In this document: positions 56,086 through 64,000 of the stretch, piece after piece
How positions within the stretch are numbered: position 1 is the stretch's first letter
How the letters are laid out: each line of letters begins with the position of its first letter
Source: Clusia tigrina
Lineage: Eukaryota; Arthropoda; Insecta; Diptera; Clusiidae
Reading direction: 5' to 3'
DNA: 64,000 nucleotides
NCBI GenBank assembly: GCA_920105625.2
Contig: OV050030.1
Span: 422,587,240 to 422,651,239, forward strand
Notes under the pieces: generated by a model
What the model was told of the DNA's origin: nothing
Database searches by the model: none
Seen by the model: only the letters and a program-made list of their open reading frames with translations
Made by a program: the position numbers and the translations under genes

Positions 56086-57396
56086 AGATACTGACAAGAA
56101 GTAGTGAGATTTAGTTCAAATTGTTGGAACAAGTTTGGAGTTATTATCAAATAATCCGTTGAGTGTAGATCCTGTACTTAGGCTCCCCAAAAGTATTCTA
56201 AATTATCCACATCACACCGCGGTATCCACACAATTCTCAATTACAAGCGTGTGGCGCTTAAGCTGTTCATATGCATTGACGGCCTTTAATCCAAGAAAGA
56301 ATCCTGGAAATATTTGTTGATTAAAAGGATCAATGTATCTGTTGGAGTTTAACACAGATGTGTGCTCTCGCCATTTCTTCCCAATATAGTCCTGGATACT
56401 ATATCATGAATAGCTTAATCAAACCTTGACATTTTCCTGTGTAAGAACTCATTATTAACATTATTAGCAACTAAAGTAAACTGAAGTCCTCTGGTTTTTT
56501 CTTGCTTAGTAGTCAAATATCGATTGTCGAAAGCTTTTAGTGACGTCATCACCCTAGCAGGTATAAACCAGTTCGATAGCAAATATAAAGCAGATGAAAT
56601 AACAAATCGATAGCGGTTATAATATCTGCTACCGATTTGCTTTATATCTGTCTAATTAGCATAAAAAACGGGACGGTTTTCGGTGAATTAGGACCTCCAT
56701 AAGAAAATACAAACAAATTTGCACCAGAACAGAGAACATTTGTGTGCTGCATTCAATCTGGAACTTATGATATTTCCCCAAAAGTATCAAAAAAGTAGTT
56801 AACCCTGCTATATGAGGGAGATAGGTCCACAGAATTATGTAAGGTCCTCTTACTAGTTCGACTGATCACTACTCTTAACACTATACAATGAGATGCCCCA
56901 TGTCCAACACATACAAAAAACCAGTGCTACATGACTTGGTGAAACTAAACTGGAGCTGAATCGTGCATGATTTGGTAGGACAGAGGAACAATATTATCTG
57001 TATCTCTGAAGACCAATGAATTCCTGGAGATTTTTAGCAACTCTGAGGGTATAAGCTGGATCGAAGTCGATTGACTTGAACAAAATATACACAAAATACG
57101 GAAGATTAGTCCATATGACAGATAAAATATAGTAATCCCGTAAACTAGTACAACGTTTATATATAATTTCTAACTAACAATGGACGTGTGTAAATTTAAG
57201 CATGAATGGATCAGTGAATTCGCATCTATTTTGCCAAACATCAGAGATACACGAACTAATAGAAGATTGTGAACTGAACTGAAGAAGATTGTGAACTGAA
57301 GAGATGAACTGAAGTTTTGATCCACTGCAGAATGAGGTCCAACTTTAACCAATTAACAAACACATTTCTGAGTCACATTTCACATACTAGTAAATA
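56086..57396. other. no gene recognised
   Basis: Contains a short imperfect inverted repeat at 56574-56655 (agcaaatataaagcagat against accgatttgctttatatctg) and a small gaactgaagaagattgtgaa repetition near 57258-57315. No coding sequence is supported. Confidence 0.45.
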
Positions 57397-58182
57397 AAGG
57401 GTGTTTTTTAGACGTGTGGTTTTCAAGCAGAAATAAAACGCATATAATTTAATGTTATGGCCAAGAATTTAGCTTTATTATAAAGATAAGGGTTAGCCAT
57501 TATGTTTTAAAAATGATTTCAGGCAATTGGCTGCCGCGGCTGCCTCGAATAAATTCCAGCCGAGAGGCCCAAATTTCGACCACTTTTTGCAGCAATTGGT
57601 GCCGTATGTCAGCAATAACGCGCCGAAGATTCTCTTCCAAGGCGTCAATCGTCTCGGGCTTATCTACGTAGACAAGCGGCTTCACATAACCTCACAACAA
57701 ATATTCCAGCGGTGTTAAATCGCACCATCTTGGAGGCCACGCTACAGGCCCACGACGCGAGATAATGCCCTCACCAAAAGTTTCCTTCAATAAATTGATT
57801 GTTTAGTTGGCTGTATGGCATGTAGCGCCGTCTTGTTGGAACCAAAGGTCGTCCACATCAACATCATTCAATTCAGGCACGAAAAAGTCATTCATCATGG
57901 CTCTATAGCGTTCCCCATTGACTGTAACAGTATGACCGGCTTCATTTTTGAAGAAATATGGACCAATGATTCCGTCTGCCCATAGAGCACATCAAATATT
58001 GGACGCCGCGCGAACCGAACCATTATTTTGGTAATAAATTTGCACGATTTGCAAACGTTGTTCAGGAGTAAAAATATTCATTATGAAATGGCAAACCAAA
58101 CTGAGCATAAATCAAGTGACAGCTGTCAAAAATACCAACTCCGAAAAAGATTGAAAGCCACACGTCTAAAAAAAACACCCTT
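57397..58182 (-). mobile_element. internally deleted Tc1/mariner-type element
   Basis: 786 bp with inverted ends aagggtgttttttagacgtg at the left and its counterpart at the right (cacgtctaaaaaaaacaccctt), each beside TA (57395-57396 and 58183-58184). The inverted match continues through tgtggttttcaa/ttgaaagccaca with small differences. It keeps both transposase ends but has lost the middle, so it is non-autonomous. Confidence 0.92.
57500..58083 (-). pseudogene. transposase with large internal deletion
   Basis: Starts MNIFTPEQRLQIVQIYYQNN then GSVRAASN, the N-terminal helix-turn-helix, and jumps at about 57990 to CALWADGIIGPYFFKNEAGH in the catalytic core. Then NDVDVDDLWFQQDGATCHTA (second catalytic Asp), GPVAWPPRWCDLTPLEYLL (third acidic region), VKPLVYVDKPETIDALEENL and RLEFIRGSRGSQLPEIIF. 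The region with the first catalytic Asp is lost. One stop follows LLKETF-linked text near 57805 and one follows EYLL. The type is a Tc1/mariner relative with long WPPRSCDLTP-like block; the N-terminal fragment at 24480-24670 is a relative. Confidence 0.9.
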
Positions 58183-58389
58183 TATATAGGTTTTCTGATT
58201 TAGTATTGATAATTCTTAACTTCTATTGATAATATTTAATTGATTTTGAATTCTATTTATCGTTTTCTAAACTTTATTTAATACCTTCAATAACCACTCT
58301 TGTAAATCTCAAACAAATCTTGAAAATCTTGTAAATCTATACAATATTTCTAAGTATTGTGATAGGTTTAGGTTTAGTTTTAAGTGGCT

Positions 58390-59130
58390 GTCAAGAGCAA
58401 GGATACTTGGCCAGAAGACACACTTAGTCTATAAGTAGGCCCATTTGTGTTACCACAACTTAGGGGATAAATGTGTACTTCCTGAGAATCTGTGTGGAGC
58501 CTTGCACTAGTCATTTTGAAAGGAGGATGAATGCCATCAAGTATTTTATATTGATTGTTTTGAGATAGTCCAGGTCATTAAAGAGAGGGCACCCTAGGGT
58601 TATCCAGATGGGCCTGCGGAGGGCTGGACAGTAAGTTCAGTAGATAGTGTCTCTTCCTCGTCCTCATCTTGACAGCTACGACAAGAGTTAAGCATGACAA
58701 GGCCTACCCTGCTGGCAAGGCGGTCAAATAGACAGTGTCCTGCCACAACAGAGCTAATATATTGCCTGCTGGCATGTCGGCGAAGTAGACAGAGTCCTGC
58801 CACAACAGAGCTGATAATTGCCTGCTGGCATGTCGGCGAAATAGACAGTGTCGTGCCACAACAGAGCTAATATATTGCCTGCTGGCAAGGCGGTCAAATA
58901 GACAGTGTCCTGCCACAACAGAGCCAATTTGAGGATATTAGCTCCTTAGTGCGTGTGAGATCAAACGAAGAACAGAGCTGTTGTAGTTGTACTACAGTTG
59001 ATTTCCGCGCGCCATCCTTTGTTAGCCTGTTCAAGGAAGCTAGAAGTAATGTAGTGTTTGTAGACAGACAGCAAGTGGGTGTAACTTCAGTCCGCCAACG
59101 TTGTGCCACGTCTAGCCAGAATTATGATGG
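58390..59130 (-). mobile_element. LINE 3' end fragment with 57-bp repeat
   Basis: Read leftwards from 59130: LTRTKELISSNWL (linker after RNase H), a four-unit repeat of the GHCLF phrase, NSCRSCQDEDEEETLST (zinc-type motif start), then decayed coding sequence and a 3' region with cagaagacacacttagtct near 58410. Related to the fragments at 48699 and 50290. Confidence 0.85.
58711..58935. repeat. 57-bp tandem repeat, 4 units, in LINE coding sequence
   Basis: gctggcaaggcggtcaaata and variants start at 58711, 58768, 58824 and 58881. On the minus strand each codes about 19 residues (VVAGHCLFDRLASRQYISS). One unit is 56 bp, shifting frame. Confidence 0.94.
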
Positions 59131-60550
59131 TCCATATAAATATTTAAAACTATTTTATGAATACATCTCAAAGGAAGGAATTATTTATTGAAAGGTCGAC
59201 ATGTGAAAAATTACACAGTGTGTCATAAATATCGAATTAAAAAGAAAAAGCTCAAAATACTGTCAAGGCTCAGACTATTGCTGGTCTACACAAGTAAACT
59301 CTGATTAATAGGACAAAAAATGAAGTGCAATATATTTACTAGCACGAAAATCAGGTCAAATGCATAAAATTATACATCTTTGATTATGCTGCGCGCCCAA
59401 AAACCAATGAGCAAGCTACCGACCGATTACCAGCCCAGCATTATCAATCAAGTCAATTAATAGTTTGCCGGAAATTTTATTGCGGCTCTCGATGAAAAAG
59501 AATGCTGCCGACGACGAGTGGCCGAATGAGTGAGTGAATGGATGCATTTAAACAAGTATATGACCACAATAAATTAACATAATTTACGAAAGAAGGCAAA
59601 TAAATGCTAACGGGCAATAACGATCAGCAGAAGTCAAATAAATGAACCGAATAAATGTGGCATCAAGTTCGTAAACTCTGTCAATATATTACTTTTAAAT
59701 TAAAATTTAAATGCGAAATTAATACCGAACGAAAAAAAACGCTAATAATGGCAATTGTGGAGTCGGCGCGTATATAACTGACATTGAAACATCTACGGAA
59801 AGTCGCTATGTAGGCGATGGAGCTTAAAAGGCCGCCACACCTGCTTAAAGGCTACAAAAAAGGCGTGCATTTCGGAGTGAACTGAGCAAATGCCGCTGCA
59901 AGTAAGAGGAAGAGGTCTTCACTTTCAAATGCTGCCTGCAGAAGGTGAACTCAACAAATTGAAAGCCAAAGGCTGCAAAATTGAACTGCAATCGGTTGAG
60001 CTGCCTGCCACTCAACTCAACTGTTCACTCATTGAAAGGGATTTCCACATGCGAATACGTTATAAAAAAAAGTAACTGCTTAAGTTGTGAAGAACTATTG
60101 ATGAACACTTTCAAATCTTCTTGAAGATGACATTCTAAAATCACTCTTTTTATGACGATGTCTGTCAGTACGATGCTGTATTAAACTGATAACCAAATTG
60201 ATACGAATAAGACAGTCTTACAGAGTTTAAACAATTTTTAGACACAAAAGGTCTCACTGAGCTTTTCAGATTCTGTGGGAATTGTGTTTCATTATAGAAG
60301 TGGGTCCTGTTTTAAATACTTTCGATATTATTCATAACTTGGTGTGATATTAAAAAGTTGACCATCTTTTAGTACTTGCATAAACTTGTTTTTATCCTTC
60401 ATTTCATTTTGTTCTTTGGTGTGAGGCCAGAACTCAAATTCTGGATAGCCAGGACTTTGTTTTTATAGTGAATAAAATTGTGTTGAAACCATTCTTAATT
60501 TCTCAGCCTTTCTTTTACTTATATTTACAACTATAGTGTCTTCACAAAAC
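59131..60550. other. no gene recognised
   Basis: Includes a 61-codon frame at 59890-60075 without a known domain. Confidence 0.45.
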
Positions 60551-60731
60551 CTCTGTCATTCTGTCTAGTGGTAAGCATGCTAGACTAACACCCCGAGGGT
60601 CAAATCCTGCCAGAGGCTTGGTTTCCAATAATGCTTTATTCTATAAAATCATTTTCTCTTCGAGTCGAAAGCCTCTGTAGCTAGTACTCATTCCCCCAAA
60701 ACCTTGCACCCATAATTAATTATGGTGTAAG

Positions 60732-60775
<44 letters not shown>
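60551..60775 (+). mobile_element. tRNA-type SINE
   Basis: Head ctctgtcattctgtctagtgg with A-box-like tctagtggtaagc, a shortened B box gggtcaaatcc (60598-60608), then ttctcttcgagtcgaaagcc, tgtagctagtactcattccc, ccttgcacccataattaatt and gtgtaagatataa running into a long (taa)n tail to 60775. It is the best example of the family's 3' end and tail. Confidence 0.85.
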
Positions 60776-60989
60776 TTATTTTTTCTAAAAATTCCATTTC
60801 CTGAAAATATTTATTTTACTTCACTCAATTATACAAATTTTAAAACTTCGCGATTTTCTTTTCGAATATTCGAATATTCGGATATTCGTGATAATAATTT
60901 CCCATTTAATTTACACGACTTAAGAAATCCAGCATCCTTCAATAAGCAAACAAAATGTATTTTATATTTCCTGTATCCTTTATCTGTTC

Positions 60990-61140
60990 CCTTTCCTTTT
61001 TCTCTTCCTTTCCTTTCTTCCTTTCCTTTATTCCTTTCCTTTCTTCCTGTCCTTTCTTCCTTTCATTTCTTCCTTTCCTTTCTTACTTTCCTTTCTTCCT
61101 TTCCTTTCCTTTCTTCCTTTCCTTTCTTCCTTTTCTTTTT
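60990..61140. repeat. polypyrimidine (CCTTTCTT)n tract
   Basis: About 150 bp of tttcctttcttcc variants. The Phe/Leu/Ser-rich frame over it (60955-61287) is a composition effect. Confidence 0.93.
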
Positions 61141-61434
61141 CTATATTCTGCCGAGACTTCAGAGACTGAAAGGGTTTTCTGTCCCGATAAGTCCATACTT
61201 TTCATAGAAAAACTTGTCCATATCTTCTTCAACTTTATAAAAAATGCACCATGGTTCTACTTACTTACTTTCGTGGCCTTATCATAGAATCTACGAAATA
61301 AGCCGCTATCGGGTTAGGGCCAAACTTAACAGTGCTGGCCAGACGCCTCTGCTTTGCGCGCGTCTTCTCCATGGTTCAGAAAACAAACAAATATTTCTAT
61401 ATATATCTATAGATTCCTTTATATTGTTACGTAA

Positions 61435-62045
61435 TTGCCTTTCCGATAATTTTTACCAAGCTCAATACTTGCCTTCGTATCGCTGGAGTGTGTGATAAGC
61501 AAACAATTCCTTCTTCAGTTAGAACAATTGGCTTTATTAGTATTCGTCCAACTCATTATTGGCTTTAATTGTTTGCTGGCTTCTCACACTTCGTCTTCAC
61601 TTATAGTGTGCTTCAGTTAGCCAGTTATTGCACCACAATGTTTTACTCACATCTGCTTCAACTGCCCATTGCCAACACAATGTTTGCTGCCACTCTCAGG
61701 ATTCGGCTATGATCACTTTGCCACTGTCCCTGGTTAACTGATCTGCTACTACGATGTTCACTTTCGGCTACGCTCACTGTTCCACTGCTGCTGTTACTAC
61801 GGTGTTCACTTTCGGCTACGCTCACTGTTTCACTGCTGCTACTACTTGTTCACTTGTTCACTTTCACTTATTTGCTGATCCCGGTGTCTCGTGTGCAGTC
61901 GCTTATATACCTCTTGCACACGAGAACCTCAACCAGCCTCCGAACGCACCTTCGCATGCCTTCTTGCGTGTGCATTTTTAGTGGTTGAAATCGAGACTCA
62001 CCCTAAAATCATCAACCAATCAGATGGCGTGTCGATTTCATAACA
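61435..62045 (-). mobile_element. solo LTR of an LTR retrotransposon
   Basis: 611 bp bounded by tgttacgtaattgcc on the left and gatttcataaca on the right, so the terminal dinucleotides are TG and CA with a tgtta/taaca inverted match. Flanks are atat at 61431-61434 and atat at 62046-62049, a 4-bp target duplication. On the minus strand, a TATA-like tatataag lies near 61902-61909, followed by a transcribed part and AATAAAG near 61532-61538, the expected LTR order of promoter then polyadenylation signal. A 48-bp internal duplication (gatgttcactttcggctacg at 61753, ggtgttcactttcggctacg at 61801) is present. No internal coding region adjoins it. Ty3/gypsy-type is likely from the 4-bp duplication. 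Confidence 0.85.
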
Positions 62046-62089
62046 ATATTTTATTTATGACTTCTTATCGCCTATAGGGAGTACACGCG

Positions 62090-62460
62090 AAAAAGATGAG
62101 GCTCACAAGCAATGATGGCTGTAGGAATTGCCGGGAAACATACTTCACAAAAACCTTGGAGCATCTCCTATGTTTCTTGAAATCCTTGGGATTCCCTGGC
62201 TTGGGGGACTAGAAGAGGTTTCCATCCTGGGAATGGCGTCACTTATAAGGCTTGCAAAAAACGCCCCTCTATTCAATGATCTCTAGTTCCGCGAATCCTA
62301 AATGGATTCTAATTTGGTATAGCACGCCCCCTATTCAATGATCTCTAGTTCCGCGAATCCTAAATGGATTCTAATTTGGTATAGCTAAGGTTCTAACAGG
62401 TCTATGTGTGGCGTATGCAGCCAGCTTATCAACAGCCTGGCAACCTAATCTAACCTAGTA
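62090..62460 (+). mobile_element. LINE 3' end fragment (CCTAA-tail type)
   Basis: Codes a decayed zinc-type end (RNCRETYFTKTLEHLLCFLK) followed by text shared with 15351-15640, and ends in cctaatctaacctagta. A 62-bp tandem duplication (attcaatgatctctagttcc at 62271 and 62333) is inside it. Confidence 0.8.
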
Positions 62461-63592
62461 TCGTGAAATAGACTTCGGTCTCGAAAAGTTGGACATTTTT
62501 TTACTTATAATTTTTTTAGTAATACAACTTGTATCAAGTGCGTAATATAAGAACCGACATTTATGACCATAACTTCATGAACCGGCCTTAAAGAATCCAC
62601 TATTATTATCAAGTTAATACTCACATATATCTAGATTTATCTCCCCTTAAGCCAGTCAGTAACTTAATACACCATAAAATAGAAATAATTCTAATTCTCC
62701 CGAAAGTTATTCACGGGCTGATATACTTTAATGGAATTTATGGAGATCATTAAATATTAAACACAATTGAATGTTGTTATTCTGTCACAATTACCGCAGA
62801 TCGTTGCTAAAACAAACAAACCAACAATCGTTCAGATTAATCCACATGTGTTTCGAATCTGGTTTTAATATTATGCAAATTATGTGAATAATTTCTCATT
62901 TTATTATTGTTAAACCAAAAATTTCTGTTTGTTCTTCAATTTGAATTTGTGGTTGCTTTCGAGAATTTCGCAATTAATGAACCAACTGCGCACATTTTTA
63001 TTTGTTTTTTATTATTATTGTCATAATTTATGTTCCCACAGTTCAGTGATGTATGGGGTTCCATTACATGTTGTAAATGAGTGCGTGTTTAGTTAGCGTA
63101 GAGCAAATTAAACGGACCCTAGTACCTTTCATTAAACTAGTTTATTATTTAAAATTTTGTTCATATTTGATTGTTATTGTGCTTTTTTATTGTAATTTTT
63201 TGTTGATTGTTCTTAGGAATGAAGTAATAATTTGAAAAATGAAGCGAGAAAAGTTGTGATAAATCTAATTAAAAAGCAATAAATTCCAAATAAAATATAA
63301 TTATAGAAAATTTTTTTAATTTGTAGATTAGAGGAAAAAATGAGTGTGGAAGTTTTATGAATTTTAAAAACAAATGAGCCCTTAAATTAGCTTTTGAATA
63401 TAAATCGCCACGTGCTAATTTGCTGGTTGAATATTAAAGAAAAGTGGATTTCATTAGTGATGAGGTAAGCAGCGACTTCTTGGTAACTGGAGAATTAATG
63501 GCGGGGGCTTTCAAGTCGCACGAAATTTCAACAGTGATCAAGGTCAATCATTTCCTCGAACTTACTGGTTTAAATAGCGAGTAGACTTCATA
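62461..63592. other. no gene recognised
   Basis: AT-rich DNA with no supported coding, RNA or repeat feature, ending at the TA before the last mariner. Confidence 0.45.
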
Positions 63593-63958
63593 CGAGGAGT
63601 ACCATTTATATTTCGGGAATAGCAAATAATAACAAACATTTTTAAATGAAAATGGCCTTTCAAAATATTCCCCTTGTTCAATACACTTTTGCATTCGTTC
63701 AAACCATTTTTCATGGCAGTTTTTCCATTCCTCTTGAGACACCTCCAAAAAATGGTTCTTGAACGCTTCAACTGCTTCTTCGGCGCTCGTAAATCGTTGA
63801 CCACGCAGTTTACCTTTAATATTCGGAAACAAGAAGAAGTCATTGGGTGCCAAATCAGGACTGTACGGAGGATGAGTCATCAATTCGATGTTTTGACTGC
63901 TCAAAAATGCACCTGTTTGACGAGATGAGTGGGAGCTCAAATTGTCATGATGGAGCAT
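63593..63958 (-). pseudogene. mariner transposase C-terminal part, open
   Basis: Frame open from the window edge: MLHHDNLSSHSSRQTGAFLS (second Asp in HHDN), IELMTHPPYSPDLAPNDFFL (third Asp, 34 residues later) and KGKLRGQRFTSAEEAVEAFK, then QEEWKNCHEKWFERMQKCIE, ending FERPFSFKNVCYYLLFPKYK through the terminal repeat. No stop within this part, so of the four copies D is the best kept over the C-terminal half; its N-terminal half is outside the window. Confidence 0.9.
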
Positions 63959-64000
63959 GATTCGTCTTTGGCGGTTGGTTCTACGAATGTCTCCGAAGAC
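63593..64000 (-). mobile_element. mariner element, copy D, cut by window end
   Basis: Left inverted repeat cgaggagtaccatttatatt begins at 63593 after TA (63591-63592). The sequence matches copy B to the window end. The last 32 bases (63969-64000) equal bases 1-32. Confidence 0.94.

Noticed and set aside
60955..61287. Phe/Leu-rich membrane protein
   Set aside because: Frame over a CCTTTCTT polypyrimidine run.

Overview
This is eukaryotic, AT-rich intergenic or intronic DNA from a fly. Several things point to Diptera: mariner copies, I/LOA-like and jockey-like LINEs, many CAA/GTT runs, and one coding exon with a CAACATG start context, Gln/Asn-rich N-terminus and AAG|GTGAGT donor. A higher (brachyceran) fly, plausibly a tephritid fruit fly, fits best; the family is inference. 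No bacterial features, rRNA genes, CRISPR arrays or complete host genes were seen.

The only convincing host gene piece is one coding exon at 46855-47372 (+). It has a low-complexity N-terminus, a hydrophobic segment near residues 94-112 and a consensus splice donor. No later exon was recognised, so the right quarter of the window may be its first intron.

Nearly everything else recognisable is transposable-element debris. Region by region: 1-846, mariner piece cut by the window edge. 1000-3190, jockey-type LINE (-) interrupted by an I/LOA-like LINE (+) with a 23-bp target duplication. 4426-6560, a second mariner type split by a 1124-bp non-autonomous hAT. 7990-9274, a LINE tail piece and a 1.1-kb 14-bp satellite. 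9275-10410, LINE reverse transcriptase (-). 12413-13705, a mariner with both ends. 14254-15350, a degenerate non-coding repeat. 15350-17545, LINE 3' pieces with internal tandem amplification. 20979-22560, LINE RT/RNase H (-). 23417-25231, hAT-like copies. 27886-29150, a tRNA-type SINE split by a LINE. 30643-30835, a SINE. 30950-31700, Helitron helicase remnant (-) with a 65-bp LINE-tail insertion. 34684-35640, jockey endonuclease region (+). 36301-37047, mariner remnant. 44600-45847, another SINE-like element and a LINE (-). 48438-49080, (AT)n and a LINE tail. 50074-51481, a nearly perfect inverted duplication with LINE tails. 52606-56085, several minisatellites and a SINE. 57397-58182, an internally deleted Tc1/mariner-type element. 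58390-59130, a LINE tail with a 57-bp repeat. 60551-60775, a SINE. 61435-62045, a solo LTR. 62090-62460, a LINE tail. 63593-64000, a mariner cut by the window end.

The observations most worth following are: (1) the 275-bp arms of an inverted repeat at 50074-50348 and 51207-51481, with three differences and no gaps, a candidate hairpin RNA locus; (2) tandem expansion at the same place in the C-terminal region of LINE ORF2 in three separate LINE remnants; (3) several nested insertions whose target duplications allow relative dating; (4) a perfect 18-bp-arm hairpin at 34111-34150; and (5) identical 32-bp sequences at the two window ends, both inside a mariner.
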